DNA of 53,608 nucleotides from Stutzerimonas stutzeri (GTDB lineage: Bacteria; Pseudomonadota; Gammaproteobacteria; Pseudomonadales; Pseudomonadaceae), in NCBI RefSeq assembly GCF_024451105.1, contig NZ_JANGEY010000017.1:1-53608 (forward strand), written 5' to 3'. This document shows positions 1 through 10,257 of this stretch, piece after piece (the stretch's first letter is position 1; the number at the start of each line of letters is the position of its first letter). The position numbers and the translations under genes are program-made. Under the pieces are notes generated by a model that saw only the letters and a list, made by a program, of their open reading frames with translations, had not been told where the DNA came from and did not search any database.

Positions 1-2
1 AT

Positions 3-57
3 CGTGGTTTCTCCGGTGATGGTCAGGTCAGCAAACTCAACCTAGCCAGAAACCACG
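3..57. repeat. 10-bp inverted repeat upstream of the hsdM remnant
   Basis: CGTGGTTTCT at 3-12 is the exact reverse complement of AGAAACCACG at 48-57, with 35 bp between. It ends just before the GTG that opens the hsdM-like frame at 58. It could be an operator, a transposon end or the terminator of a gene to the left. The sequence alone does not decide. Confidence 0.5.
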
Positions 58-291
58 GTGACCATCCTCCTCACGCCTGACGGCGCTTCTGATGGTGCTC
101 AGTTACACCACTTCCCGGGACACAATCATCAGGAACTCAAACAGCTCGAAGACGACCTCTGGGAAGCCGCCGACCAGTGGCGCGCCAACTCCAAGCTGAC
201 CGCCAGCGAATGCTCGATGCCCGTGCTGGGCCTGATCTTCCTGCGCCATGCCACCACCCGCTTCAATGCCCTGCGCAGCGACCCGGCGCGC
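58..291 (+). pseudogene. Truncated N-terminus of a type I restriction-modification methylase (HsdM-like)
   Basis: The frame opens at GTG 58. Residues about 22-75 (including [16 protein letters not shown] and [16 protein letters not shown]) look like the helical N-terminal domain of HsdM, the N6-adenine methylase subunit of type I restriction systems. A normal HsdM is roughly 500-800 residues with an NPPF catalytic motif. Here the resemblance stops near nt 275-294, and the frame runs through unrelated sequence into the tRNA 3' end, where it stops at 474. No catalytic motif, hsdS or hsdR is present. It is therefore a broken remnant with no expected activity. It lies beside the 3' end of tRNA-Ile, a common integration site for islands, so horizontal origin is likely. 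The family call is by motif memory only. Confidence 0.6.
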
Positions 292-381
292 TTATCCCAC
301 AGTTTCAAGTGGACGGCTCGGGTACAGGGGAGGGATACACCTCACTTTCTGCTATGGGGGCGTGTGGGGACGCTCAGAAAC

Positions 382-409
382 AAGAGAGCCCGCACGGGGC
401 GGGCTTCTT
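382..409 (-). terminator. Probable rho-independent terminator of tRNA-Ile
   Basis: AGCCCGC (387-393) pairs with GCGGGCT (399-405) around a 5-nt loop. Read on the minus strand, downstream of the tRNA, the stem is followed by CTCTTGTTTC, a moderate U-rich tail. On the plus strand it is followed by TCTTGGGG, so some bidirectional activity is possible. Confidence 0.55.
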
Positions 410-423
410 GGGGTGTTTCCGGT

Positions 424-455
424 GCATGTGGGAGCATGTGGAAACTTGCATGTGG
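424..455. repeat. Three direct repeats of GCATGTGG next to the tRNA 3' end
   Basis: GCATGTGG occurs at 424-431, 434-441 and 448-455. The third copy includes the CCA end of the tRNA (453-455, minus strand). An inverted pair GTTTCC (415-420) / GGAAAC (440-445) overlaps the first two copies. Short direct repeats beside a tRNA 3' end can be integrase arm sites or worn attachment-site copies. That reading is inference. Confidence 0.5.
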
Positions 456-529
456 TGGGCCCAGCAGGACTTGAACCTGCGACCAAGCGATTATGAGTCG
501 CCTGCTCTGACCAACTGAGCTATAGGCCC
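453..529 (-). tRNA. ileX: tRNA-Ile (CAU anticodon, read as k2CAU)
   Basis: A full 77-nt cloverleaf can be folded on the minus strand: 7-bp acceptor stem (GGGCCTA with TGGGCCC), D arm, 5-bp anticodon stem around CTCATAA, 5-nt variable loop, T arm with TTCAAGT, discriminator A and encoded CCA. The anticodon is CAT. The anticodon arm (GGCGACTCATAATCGCT) matches the E. coli minor isoleucine tRNA ileX rather than tRNA-Met. In that family TilS changes C34 to lysidine so that the tRNA reads AUA. Codon AUA is very rare in a genome of this base composition, so one copy should suffice. The gene is downstream of the c-di-GMP gene at 634-3663 on the same strand, about 105 bp from its stop codon. Confidence 0.93.
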
Positions 530-633
530 GCGAGCTGCCGGGCTGGTCGTGGCGGCCCGGCGCGTCCCTTCGGCGAGGCCGTCCGGCGTCCTCATCCTGG
601 TCTCCGTCGCCGGCGGCGTGCGGAGCGCGGCGA

Positions 634-3600
634 TTATAGCGGGGCCTGCACGCTCGAGCCAAGGGTCTGGCGGGGGGCGAGGAAGCTGGCGGCGAACTGC
701 TCGGCGGGCAGCGGCTTGCTGAGGGCGTAGCCCTGGATCTGCTGGCAGCCCTCGAAGGCGAGGAAACGCTCCTGGGACTTGGTCTCCACGCCTTCGGCGA
801 TCACCGTCAGTTGCATGCTGCGACCCAGGGCGATGATGGCGCGGGTGATCGCGGCGTCGTGGGGGTCGTCCGGCAGTCCGGCGACGAACGACTGGTCGAT
901 CTTCAGGGTGTCGATCGGCAGGCGCTTGAGGTAGCTGAGCGAGGAGTAGCCGGTGCCGAAGTCGTCGATCGCCAGCTGCAGGCCGAGCGTCTTGAGCGCC
1001 TGGAGAATCGGCAGGGCCTCCTCCTTCTGGCTCATCACGAAGGTCTCGGTGATCTCCAGTTGCAGGCTGGCCGGGGCCAGGGCGTGGCTGGCCAGCAGTT
1101 CGCTGATGCGCTCGACCAGCTGCGCCTGGCGCAGTTGAGGGCCGGCCAGGTTGACCGCCAGCGGTCCGAACTCCAGATAGTGCTCTTGCCAGGCGTGCAT
1201 CTGCCGGCAGGCCTCCTGCAGCACCCAGTCGCCGAGCTCGAGGATGCTGCCGTTCTCTTCGGCGATGGCGATGAAGCGGTCCGGCGGCACGTCGCCGTAG
1301 ACCGGGTGGTGCCAGCGCAGCAGGGCCTCGGCGCCGACCAGCAGGCCGCTTTCCAGCGACAGCTTCGGTTGGTAGTACAGCTGCAGCTCGCCGCGCTCGG
1401 CGGCGCGGCGCAGGTCGTTCTCCAGGGCGATGCGCTCGCTGGCCTGGTAGCTGAGGTCCTCGGTGAAGAACTCGATGCGGTTGCGCCCGCGCGCCTTGGC
1501 GCGGTACATGGCGGCGTCGGCGTTCTTCACCAGGGTGGCGACGTCGTCGCCGTGCTCGGGGAACAGGCTGATGCCCATGCTCGAGCTCATGAAGAACTCG
1601 TGGCCGCCGGCGTTGAACGGGTTGCTGAAGGCCCCCATCAGCTTGCTGGCGACGCGTTCGACGTCGCTGGTCTGCGCGATGGTCGGCATCAGCACGATGA
1701 ACTCGTCGCCGCCGAGGCGAGCCACGGTGTCGACTTCGCGCAACTGCTCGCGCAGGCGCTTGGCGATGCCCTGCAGCAGCAGGTCGCCGACCGGGTGGCC
1801 GAGGCTGTCGTTGATGTGCTTGAAGCGGTCGAGGTCGAGGAACAGCACGGCGCCCCGGCGTCCCTCCTCGCGGGCCTCGTCGATGGCCAGTTGCAGGCGG
1901 TTCTCGAACAGCAGGCGGTTGGGCAGGCCGGTCAGGGGGTCGTGGTGGGCCTGGTAGTCGAGGCGTGCCTGGGCGTGCTTGAGGGTGGTGATGTCGGCGA
2001 ACACGGCGACGTGATGGGATACCCGGTTGTTGCCGTTGCGTACCGCGCTGATGGTCATCCAGGCGGGATAGGGTTCGCCGTTCTTGCGCCGGCTCCAGAT
2101 CTCGCCCTGCCAGTGGTCGTCGTGCTCGAGGCTGTAGCGGATCTGTTCGTGGAACTCCTGGCCGTGCTGTCCGGAGGCGAGCAGCTGCGGCGTCTGGCCG
2201 AGCGCCTCGCTCTCGCTGTAGCCGGTGATGGCGCTGAAGGCGCGGTTGATGGCGACGATGCGCTGTTCGAGATCGGTGATCATCACGCCTTCGGCGGTGT
2301 TCTCGAATACGGTGGCGGCCTGCTGCAGGCGTTCCTGCATCTGCATGTGCTCGGTCACGTCGCGGGCGATGCTCAGCAGGCAGGCTTCGCCGTCGATCTG
2401 CAGCGGCTGGGCGCTGAGTTCGCACAGGCGGTGCTGGCCGCCGCGGGTGCGCAGCGGCAGGGCCAGGCGGCGTGCATGACCGTCGCGTTCGATCCTGCGC
2501 AGCAGCAGTTGGCCGTCGGCCGGGTCGACCCATAGGGCGAGTTCGAGGGGCGTGCGGCCGAGCGCCTCGCCGGCGCTGTAGCCGGTCAGTTGGGTGAAGC
2601 CGGGATTGATCTCGAGCAGGCGGCCGTCGCGCAGCCGGGTGATGGCCAGAGCGTCGGGCGAGGCGTAGAAGATCTTGGCGAATTTCTCCTCGCTGGCATG
2701 CAGTTGCTGCTGGGTCTGGCGCAGGGTGGTGAGGTCGCGCAGCACCACGATGGCCGCGTCCTGGCCGTCGAGCCGCAGGCTGCGGGTCGACAGCAGGGCG
2801 GTGAAGTCTTCGCGGTCGCGGCGCCTCAGGGTCACCTCGACATTGTGCAGGTCGTGCTGCTGCAGCTCGCGCAGCAGCTGTTCGCCCTGGACATGTTGGC
2901 GCCACAGCCCCAGTTCGCTGGAGGTATGGCCGCACACGGCGGCGGCCTCCAGGCCGATGGCCTGCTCGAAGGCGCGGTTGACCGTGAGGATGCGCGCGCT
3001 GGCACGCTCGACCAGCAGCATGATGTCCGGGCTGTGCTGGAACAGGGCGCTGAACTTCTGTTCGGACTGGCGCAGTGCCTGTTCGGTCTGCTTGCTCTTG
3101 CCGATGTCGAGGAACAGGCCGTGCAGGCGGGCAGCGTCGCCCTCGCCGAGGCGCTGGACGATGCCGAGCACCCAGATCAGGCGTCCGTCGGCGGCGATCA
3201 GGCGGTGCTCGTGGCGAGCGCCGGGGCCGGCCTCGTGGAGGAAGGCGAGGGCCTCCCGGGCGTCCTCGGGGTACAGCGTGCGGCTGTAGAAGTCCGCCTC
3301 GTACCAGGCGCTAAGGGGATAGCCGAGCAGCGGTTCGGCCTGGGCGGACACGCGGGTGAAACGCAGGTCGCGGGCGTGCATTTCCCAACTGACCAGCGGC
3401 AGCTGGCCGAGGCTGTCGCCCTGGGCGTCGCGCGCCTGGCGGTGCAGGGCATGCAACTGGCGGTGCAGGCGGCGGTGCTGGCGGATGCTCTGCGCCAGCA
3501 GGCCGAGCAGCAGCAGGGCCAGCAGGCCGAGTGCGGCGAGCAGAGGGGCGGCGTGCGTCTCCAGGAGGCTCCAGGGCGCCTGGGGCCAGGCGGGCAGGGC

Positions 3601-3663
3601 GGCATGGGCGTGGACGGGAAGCAGTGCCAGGCAGAGTCCGGACGGTGCCAGCGGGCGCGACAT
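634..3663 (-). CDS. rmcA: Membrane PAS/GGDEF/EAL c-di-GMP protein (RmcA-like, without the periplasmic binding domain)
   Basis: 1009 aa. A signal-like N-terminus and one hydrophobic helix (about 39-60) are followed by four PAS-like repeats (about 90-195, 200-315, 322-440, 445-565), a GGDEF domain (570-735) and an EAL domain (750-995). GGDEF at 651-655 is intact and preceded by the inhibitory site RxxD (642-645). The EAL domain keeps EALLRW (779-784), DDFGTG (900-905) and KIDQSF, so both diguanylate cyclase and phosphodiesterase activity are possible. The position beside rpoD matches P. aeruginosa RmcA, the redox modulator of c-di-GMP. As I recall, that protein is about 1245 aa with an N-terminal solute-binding domain. 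Here only about 15 residues lie between the signal segment and the membrane helix, so the sensor domain is missing. ATG at 3663 follows GAGGGA. Monocistronic, as the rpoD terminator lies upstream. Confidence 0.85.
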   Translation of the reverse strand: MSRPLAPSGLCLALLPVHAHAALPAWPQAPWSLLETHAAPLLAALGLLALLLLGLLAQSIRQHRRLHRQLHALHRQARDAQGDSLGQLPLVSWEMHARDLRFTRVSAQAEPLLGYPLSAWYEADFYSRTLYPEDAREALAFLHEAGPGARHEHRLIAADGRLIWVLGIVQRLGEGDAARLHGLFLDIGKSKQTEQALRQSEQKFSALFQHSPDIMLLVERASARILTVNRAFEQAIGLEAAAVCGHTSSELGLWRQHVQGEQLLRELQQHDLHNVEVTLRRRDREDFTALLSTRSLRLDGQDAAIVVLRDLTTLRQTQQQLHASEEKFAKIFYASPDALAITRLRDGRLLEINPGFTQLTGYSAGEALGRTPLELALWVDPADGQLLLRRIERDGHARRLALPLRTRGGQHRLCELSAQPLQIDGEACLLSIARDVTEHMQMQERLQQAATVFENTAEGVMITDLEQRIVAINRAFSAITGYSESEALGQTPQLLASGQHGQEFHEQIRYSLEHDDHWQGEIWSRRKNGEPYPAWMTISAVRNGNNRVSHHVAVFADITTLKHAQARLDYQAHHDPLTGLPNRLLFENRLQLAIDEAREEGRRGAVLFLDLDRFKHINDSLGHPVGDLLLQGIAKRLREQLREVDTVARLGGDEFIVLMPTIAQTSDVERVASKLMGAFSNPFNAGGHEFFMSSSMGISLFPEHGDDVATLVKNADAAMYRAKARGRNRIEFFTEDLSYQASERIALENDLRRAAERGELQLYYQPKLSLESGLLVGAEALLRWHHPVYGDVPPDRFIAIAEENGSILELGDWVLQEACRQMHAWQEHYLEFGPLAVNLAGPQLRQAQLVERISELLASHALAPASLQLEITETFVMSQKEEALPILQALKTLGLQLAIDDFGTGYSSLSYLKRLPIDTLKIDQSFVAGLPDDPHDAAITRAIIALGRSMQLTVIAEGVETKSQERFLAFEGCQQIQGYALSKPLPAEQFAASFLAPRQTLGSSVQAPL

Positions 3664-3724
3664 GGCGATCCCTCGTTTGCGCGTTCACCGTCTGAGTGTA
3701 GAGGCTGCCTGGCGCGTGCGTGCA

Positions 3725-3756
3725 AGAAAAAGCCCCGGTCCTTGCGGTACCGGGGC
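3725..3756 (-). terminator. Rho-independent terminator after rpoD
   Basis: GCCCCGGT (3732-3739) pairs perfectly with ACCGGGGC (3749-3756) around a 9-nt loop. On the minus strand it is followed by CTTTTTCTTG. It begins 20 bp after the rpoD stop codon and separates the operon from the c-di-GMP gene. Confidence 0.88.
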
Positions 3757-3775
3757 CTGTCCGTGGCAGGGCGCC

Positions 3776-5635
<1,860 letters not shown>

Positions 5636-5683
5636 GTTCACCCTATCCACTGAAGGTCTTGGCGGGCTGAAGAGAAGCCGAGC

Positions 5684-5689
5684 ATTATA
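5684..5689 (-). promoter_or_regulatory. -10 element of a possible internal rpoD promoter
   Basis: The minus strand reads GACTATAATGCTCGG, a perfect TATAAT, 48 bp upstream of the rpoD ATG. No good -35 hexamer sits 16-18 bp upstream (GGTGCC at the expected place), so an activator or extended contacts would be needed. The dnaG-rpoD gap holds little else. Confidence 0.5.
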
Positions 5690-5726
5690 GTCGATCCGGG
5701 CGTCTCGGCACCAGATGGCCCCCGGC

Positions 5727-7634
5727 TCAGGGGGCATCGCTGCGGCTGAGAAGCGCGCGCAGGCGGAGCTTTTCCTCCGCGCTGAGTTCGCTGTGCCGCG
5801 CTTTGCGCAGCAGGCCTTCGAGGCTGCGCTCACGCTGGCGGGCTGCCAAGGTAGTTATAGTGTCGAAAAACTGTTGTTCAAGGTTGTCCTGACTGATCAG
5901 CCATTCCTTCTCCGCTAGACCGCGCAGCAGGCGTCCCTGTTCCGTGCCGTGCCAGCGGGCGATCAGCTGCAACGAGTTCTGCTGCGGCTGCTTCTGCAGC
6001 GACTCCAGCAGCGCCACCAGCAGCTGGGTCCAGGTATCGTCCTCGGCGGCGAAATGGCCGGCATCCTCGACCTTCTGCGCCAGCTGCGGGTGGTGCAGCA
6101 GGGCGCGCAGGGCGCTGAGGGTCGGCGGCTCGACGCCGGCGCCGCCGCGCGGCGGCATGACCGCCGGCGGCTCGCGGCGGGTTTCGCCCTTGCGCCCCTT
6201 CCACTCGTCCTTCTGCCAGGGCTTGCGGGCCTGGCCGGCGGGGCGCTCGGCGTAGCCGGTCGGCGCGGCGTATTCGACGCTGTCCGGATAGGACGCCGCG
6301 AAGTCGGCCGGCGGCACCTCGCCGCCCGACGCGGGCGACGACTGGGCGAGTGCTGCGCCGGAGAGGCCGGTGATCTCGCCCAGGCGCTGGCGCATCAGCG
6401 CGCGCAGGTTGGCGCCGGGGATCCTTTCCAGCAGCGGTGCGGCCAGGGTGGCCAGGTGCGCCTTGCCCTCCAGGGTGCGCGGGTCGGCTTCCTCGGCCAG
6501 GTGGCGGAAGAAGTACTCGGCCAGCGGCTCGGTCTGCTGGGCGAGGCGGGCGCGGAAGGCGTCGGCGCCTTCCTTGCGCACCAGGCTGTCCGGATCCTCG
6601 CCCTCGGGGAGGAACAGGAAGCGCACCCGGCGGCCGTCCTGCAGGTTCGGCAGGCAGGACTCTAGCGCGCGCCAGGCCGCGGTGCGTCCGGCGCTGTCGC
6701 CGTCGAAGCAGAACAGGATGCTCGGCACGACGCGGAACAGGCGCTTGATGTGCTCCTCGCTGGTCGCCGTGCCGAGGGTCGCCACCGCATTGCGCAGGCC
6801 CTGCTGGGCGAGGGCGATGACGTCCATGTAGCCCTCGACCACCAGGATCTCGTCGAGATCGCGGTTGCTGCGCCGTGCCTCGTACAGTCCGTAGAGCTCC
6901 TGGCCCTTGTGGAATACCGGGGTTTCCGGCGAGTTGAGGTATTTGGGCTTGTCGTCGCCGAGCACCCGACCGCCGAAGGCGATCACCCGGCCGCGGCTGT
7001 CGCGGATCGGGAATATCACCCGGTCGCGGAAGCGGTCGTAGCGCTTGCCGCTCTCGGCGTTCTCGATCAAGAGCCCTGCGTCGATCAGCGCCTTCTGCTG
7101 CAGGCTGTCGCCGCCCAGGTGCCGGAGCAGGTTGTCCCAGCCGGGCGGGGCGAAGCCGAGGCCGAAGTCGCGGGCGACGCTGCCGGATAGGCCACGGCCC
7201 TTGAGGTAGTCGACCGCCGCCTGGCGTGCCGGGTGGCTCTTCAGCGCCTGGCGGTAGTAGTCGGCGGCGGCGCCGAGCAGCGGGTAGAGCGGCGAGTCGA
7301 CCGGCTGGCGCGGGCGCTGGCCCGGCCGGCTGTCCTCGCGCGGTACCTCGAGGCCGGCGCGTTTGGCCAGTTCCTCGACCGCCTGGGGGAAGTCCAGGTG
7401 GTCGTGGTCCATGACGAAGCCCAGGGCGTTGCCGCCGGCGCCGCAGCCGAAGCAGTAGTAGAACTGCTTGTCCGGGCTGACGGTGAACGAGGGGGTCTTT
7501 TCCTGGTGGAACGGGCAGCAGGCGCTGTAGTTCTTGCCGGTCTTCTTCAGCTGCACGCGCGAGCCCACCACCTCGACGATGTCGGTGCGGTTGAGCAGGT
7601 CGTCGATGAAACGCTGGGGGATCAGGCCGGCCAT
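5727..7634 (-). CDS. dnaG: DNA primase
   Basis: 635 aa. It makes RNA primers for the replication fork. The CHC2 zinc finger is C40-x2-H43-x17-C61-x2-C64. The TOPRIM catalytic core has [14 protein letters not shown] and the acidic FCFDGDSAG motif. The C-terminal region is the expected DnaB-binding domain, after a Pro/Gly-rich linker (about 430-500). The start at ATG 7634 gives MAGLIPQRF, matching the family start MAGxIP. The frame stays open upstream, but that part covers the terminator. The ribosome-binding site is poor (CACGAGCAGCCC), in keeping with low primase levels. Two terminators lie between rpsU and this gene, so expression depends on read-through. Confidence 0.98.
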   Translation of the reverse strand: MAGLIPQRFIDDLLNRTDIVEVVGSRVQLKKTGKNYSACCPFHQEKTPSFTVSPDKQFYYCFGCGAGGNALGFVMDHDHLDFPQAVEELAKRAGLEVPREDSRPGQRPRQPVDSPLYPLLGAAADYYRQALKSHPARQAAVDYLKGRGLSGSVARDFGLGFAPPGWDNLLRHLGGDSLQQKALIDAGLLIENAESGKRYDRFRDRVIFPIRDSRGRVIAFGGRVLGDDKPKYLNSPETPVFHKGQELYGLYEARRSNRDLDEILVVEGYMDVIALAQQGLRNAVATLGTATSEEHIKRLFRVVPSILFCFDGDSAGRTAAWRALESCLPNLQDGRRVRFLFLPEGEDPDSLVRKEGADAFRARLAQQTEPLAEYFFRHLAEEADPRTLEGKAHLATLAAPLLERIPGANLRALMRQRLGEITGLSGAALAQSSPASGGEVPPADFAASYPDSVEYAAPTGYAERPAGQARKPWQKDEWKGRKGETRREPPAVMPPRGGAGVEPPTLSALRALLHHPQLAQKVEDAGHFAAEDDTWTQLLVALLESLQKQPQQNSLQLIARWHGTEQGRLLRGLAEKEWLISQDNLEQQFFDTITTLAARQRERSLEGLLRKARHSELSAEEKLRLRALLSRSDAP

Positions 7635-7674
7635 GGGCTGCTCGTGGCTGTGCGGTTCAGCGGGGAAGAAAACG

Positions 7675-7708
7675 CAAAAACTCCGAGGCTTGCCGGGCAA
7701 GTCGGAGT
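7675..7708 (-). terminator. Terminator 2 between rpsU and dnaG
   Basis: ACTCCGA (7680-7686) pairs with TCGGAGT (7702-7708), and an inner stem CTTGC (7689-7693) / GCAAG (7697-7701) is stacked on it with a 2-nt bulge. On the minus strand a run of five T (7675-7679) follows, then GCGTTTTC. It ends about 40 bp before the dnaG start, so most rpsU transcripts should stop before dnaG. Confidence 0.87.
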
Positions 7709-7720
7709 CGGGGTGCTGCC

Positions 7721-7750
7721 AAAGCAAACACCCGGCCGAGGCCGGGTGTT
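7721..7750 (-). terminator. Terminator 1 after rpsU
   Basis: AACACCCGGC (7727-7736) pairs perfectly with GCCGGGTGTT (7741-7750) around the 4-nt loop CGAG. On the minus strand it is followed by TGCTTT. It begins 29 bp after the rpsU stop codon and precedes a second hairpin, giving tandem attenuation before dnaG. Confidence 0.85.
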
Positions 7751-7779
7751 GTGCGTGACGGCGCTGCCTGAGCGATAAC

Positions 7780-7995
7780 TCAGTACAGGCGCTCGCGGCG
7801 ACGCTGCTCGCGCTGCACTTTCTTGGCGTGGCGCTTCACGGCAGCCGCGGCCTTGCGCTTGCGCTCGGCGGTGGGCTTCTCGTAGAACTCGCGGCTACGC
7901 ACCTCAGCCAGAACACCGGCTTTCTCGCAGGAGCGCTTGAAACGACGCAGGGCTACGTCGAAGGGTTCGTTCTCTTTAACTTTGACGGCGGGCAT
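7780..7995 (-). CDS. rpsU: 30S ribosomal protein S21
   Basis: 71 aa, the usual family length. It begins [20 protein letters not shown] and ends in the very basic [11 protein letters not shown] tail, both typical of bS21. S21 helps 30S subunits engage mRNA at initiation. The frame is open 25 codons further upstream, but ATG 7995 gives the conserved N-terminus and has GAAGGT about 10 nt before it. It is the first gene of the macromolecular synthesis operon. The 5' leader is about 78 nt from the predicted promoter. Strong terminators just after it let S21 be made in excess over primase and sigma-70. Confidence 0.98.
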   Translation of the reverse strand: MPAVKVKENEPFDVALRRFKRSCEKAGVLAEVRSREFYEKPTAERKRKAAAAVKRHAKKVQREQRRRERLY

Positions 7996-8079
7996 CCAGG
8001 TCGTACCTTCACTGATTACCGATATGAATGGTGCAATCCTGCAAAAGGCTCGGGAGGCACCGGTTTTCAAGGGCTGCGG

Positions 8080-8108
8080 ATATTAACCCTTGACAGCCGC
8101 ACTGCCAA
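8080..8108 (-). promoter_or_regulatory. Sigma-70 promoter of rpsU-dnaG-rpoD
   Basis: On the minus strand: -35 TTGGCA (8103-8108), 17-bp spacer, -10 TAATAT (8080-8085). Five of six and four of six consensus bases match. Transcription would start near 8073, about 78 nt before the rpsU ATG. Confidence 0.65.
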
Positions 8109-8224
8109 GCCCCCGGGTGGGAAAAGCCGCCTGCCGGCAGTCTGTCGCCGGCGCCCGAGGCATGGTGTCGTGGGGCGCGGGCGCTTATCATGCACGGTTT
8201 AGCGAACGATCACGGGGTTGCCCG

Positions 8225-9250
8225 ATGCGAGTCCTTGGCCTGGAAACTTCCTGCGACGAAACCGGCGTGGCGCTGTACGACAGCGAGCGCGGCCTGCTGG
8301 CCGATGCGCTGTTCAGCCAGATCGACCTGCACCGCGTCTACGGCGGCGTGGTGCCCGAGCTGGCCTCGCGCGACCACGTCAAGCGCATGCTGCCGCTGAT
8401 CCGTCAGGTGCTCGACGAGGCGGGCTGCGGCTTCGCCGAGATCGACGCGGTGGCCTATACCGCCGGGCCGGGGCTGGTCGGCGCGCTGCTGGTCGGGGCT
8501 TCCTGCGCCCAGGCGCTGGCGCTGGCCTGGGACGTGCCGGCGGTCGGCGTGCACCACATGGAGGGCCACCTGCTGGCGCCGATGCTGGAGGAAACGCCGC
8601 CGCAGTTCCCGTTCGTCGCCCTGCTGGTCTCCGGCGGGCACACCCAGTTGGTGCGGGTCGACGGCATCGGCCGCTACCAGCTGCTCGGCGAGTCGCTGGA
8701 CGACGCCGCCGGCGAGGCTTTCGACAAGACCGCCAAGCTGATCGGCCTCGGCTATCCGGGCGGCCCGGAGATCGCCCGCCTGGCCGGGCGCGGCACGCCG
8801 GGGCGTTTCGTGTTCCCGCGGCCGATGACCGACCGCCCGGGCCTGGAGTTCAGCTTCAGCGGCCTGAAGACCTTCGCCCTCAACACCTGGCGGCAGTGCG
8901 AGCGCGAGGACGGCGATCTCGACCAGGCGCGCGCCGACATCGCCCTGGCCTTCCAGCAGGCGGTGGTCGAGACGCTGACCATCAAGTGCCGCCGGGCGCT
9001 CAAGCAGACCGGGCTCAGGCGCCTGGTGATCGCCGGCGGGGTGAGCGCCAACCAGGCGTTGCGCCAGGCGCTGGAGAAGATGCTCGGCGAGCTGCGTGGC
9101 CAGGTGTTCTATGCGCGGCCGCGCTTCTGCACCGACAACGGGGCGATGATCGCCTACGCCGGCTGCCAGCGCCTGCTGGCCGGCCAGCACGATGGTCCGG
9201 CGATCGGGGTGCAGCCGCGCTGGTCGATGGAGACGCTGCCGGCGATCTGA
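8225..9250 (+). CDS. tsaD: tRNA N6-adenosine threonylcarbamoyltransferase subunit TsaD
   Basis: 341 aa, the normal length. With TsaB and TsaE it transfers threonylcarbamoyl to A37 of ANN-decoding tRNAs. The N-terminus [14 protein letters not shown] is the ASKHA nucleotide-binding start, and HMEGH (111-115) supplies the two metal-binding histidines. [10 protein letters not shown] near residue 275 is the second phosphate-binding segment. ATG 8225 was chosen over more upstream starts because only it gives the conserved start; the poor ribosome-binding site is GGGGTT. It is divergent from rpsU, the conserved rpsU/tsaD arrangement in proteobacteria. A TATCAT at 8186-8191 could be its -10, but I see no convincing -35. 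Confidence 0.97.
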   Translation: MRVLGLETSCDETGVALYDSERGLLADALFSQIDLHRVYGGVVPELASRDHVKRMLPLIRQVLDEAGCGFAEIDAVAYTAGPGLVGALLVGASCAQALALAWDVPAVGVHHMEGHLLAPMLEETPPQFPFVALLVSGGHTQLVRVDGIGRYQLLGESLDDAAGEAFDKTAKLIGLGYPGGPEIARLAGRGTPGRFVFPRPMTDRPGLEFSFSGLKTFALNTWRQCEREDGDLDQARADIALAFQQAVVETLTIKCRRALKQTGLRRLVIAGGVSANQALRQALEKMLGELRGQVFYARPRFCTDNGAMIAYAGCQRLLAGQHDGPAIGVQPRWSMETLPAI

Positions 9251-9256
9251 GTCGGT

Positions 9257-9826
9257 TCAGAAATGCCGTTCGCGGCCGACCGACAGTGCGCGCAGGTTGT
9301 CGCGGTGACGCCAGACGATCAGGCCGCCGAGCAGACCGAGCGGCAGCAGCAGGGCCGGCTGCTGCCAGGCCAGCAGCGGCAGGCCGATGCCTGCGGCGAG
9401 CAGGGAGGCCAGCGAACTGGTGCGGGTCAGGGCGAAGGTCAGCAGCCAGATCGCCAGGGCCAGCAGGGCGACCGGCCAGTGCAGGCCGAGCAGCAGACCG
9501 GCGGCGGTGGCGACGCCCTTGCCGCCGCGAAACTGGAAGTACAGCGGGTAGAGGTGGCCGAGCACCGCGGCCAGGCCGATCCAGGCCTGCTGGACCGGTG
9601 GCAGTTCGAGGAGGCGGGCCAGCAGCACCGGCAGCAGGCCCTTGGACAGGTCGCCGAGCAGGGTGAGGGCGGCAGCCCGACGCCCGCCCAGGCGCAGCAT
9701 ATTGGTGGCGCCGGGGTTGCCCGAGCCGCCGCGGCGCGGGTCGGCGGTGCCGAGCCGGCGGCTGAGCAGCACGGCGAAGGACACAGAGCCGAGCAGGTAG
9801 GCCAGGACTGCCAGTAGCCAGGGCAT
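9257..9826 (-). CDS. plsY: Glycerol-3-phosphate acyltransferase PlsY
   Basis: 189 aa, inner-membrane protein with about five hydrophobic helices. It uses acyl phosphate (from PlsX) to acylate glycerol-3-phosphate, the first step of phospholipid synthesis. Family motifs are visible: [12 protein letters not shown] (34-45) and [12 protein letters not shown] in the central loop, and [10 protein letters not shown] near the C-terminus. It is convergent with tsaD (6 bp between the stops) and divergent from folB, as in many gammaproteobacteria. ATG 9826 leaves a 74-bp gap to the folB start. Confidence 0.96.
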   Translation of the reverse strand: MPWLLAVLAYLLGSVSFAVLLSRRLGTADPRRGGSGNPGATNMLRLGGRRAAALTLLGDLSKGLLPVLLARLLELPPVQQAWIGLAAVLGHLYPLYFQFRGGKGVATAAGLLLGLHWPVALLALAIWLLTFALTRTSSLASLLAAGIGLPLLAWQQPALLLPLGLLGGLIVWRHRDNLRALSVGRERHF

Positions 9827-9900
9827 GAGCGGTTCCGCTGCGGTGGAACCCCGATTCTAACGAGGCGACGCGACCTTGTCGTGACGCGAAAGAGGATAGC

Positions 9901-10257
9901 GTGGACATAGTCTTCATCGACGGGCTGGAAGTCGACACCGTGATCGGCGTGTACGACTGGGAGCGCGGCATCCGCCAGTGCCTGAGTCTCGACCTGCAGC
10001 TGGGCTGGGACATCCGCCCGGCGGCGGCCGGCGACGAGCTGGCCGCCGCGCTCGACTACGCGGCGGTCAGCGCGCGGGTGCAGGCCTTCGCCGCCGAGAG
10101 CGCCTTCCAGCTGGTGGAAACCTTCGCCGAGCGCCTGGCCGCGCTGCTGATGGCCGAGTTCGGCATCCGCTGGCTGCGTCTGCGCCTGACCAAGCCCGGC
10201 GCGGTGCCGGCGGCGCGTGGCGGGGTCGGCGTGGAGATCGAACGCGGATGCCGCTGA
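9901..10257 (+). CDS. folB: Dihydroneopterin aldolase
   Basis: 118 aa, the usual length. It cleaves 7,8-dihydroneopterin to 6-hydroxymethyl-dihydropterin and glycolaldehyde in folate synthesis. The start MDIVFIDGLEVDTVIGVYDWER, quoted only as far as the motif, has the GVYDWER segment with the substrate-binding glutamate (E21), and LTKPGAVP near residue 100 carries the conserved catalytic lysine. It starts with GTG 9901 after AGAGGA. Its last 10 nt overlap folK, so the two consecutive pathway enzymes are translationally coupled. Confidence 0.95.
   Translation: MDIVFIDGLEVDTVIGVYDWERGIRQCLSLDLQLGWDIRPAAAGDELAAALDYAAVSARVQAFAAESAFQLVETFAERLAALLMAEFGIRWLRLRLTKPGAVPAARGGVGVEIERGCR

Noticed and set aside
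177-518. Plus-strand frame ending in a peptide with [17 protein letters not shown]
   Set aside because: This is the reverse strand of the tRNA-Ile gene translated; such peptides are a well-known annotation artefact.
811-2535. 574-codon plus-strand frame opposite the c-di-GMP gene
   Set aside because: Shadow of the GGDEF/EAL gene; rich in Val, Ala, Gln and Leu with no motif.
5636-5833. 66-codon N-terminal extension of rpoD
   Set aside because: The extension overlaps the TATAAT element and the dnaG end, and is not in the family; [10 protein letters not shown] is the conserved start.
8090-8095. TTGACA on the plus strand upstream of tsaD
   Set aside because: No -10 lies 16-18 bp downstream; the region there is CCCCGGG. 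The same stretch is better explained by the minus-strand rpsU promoter.
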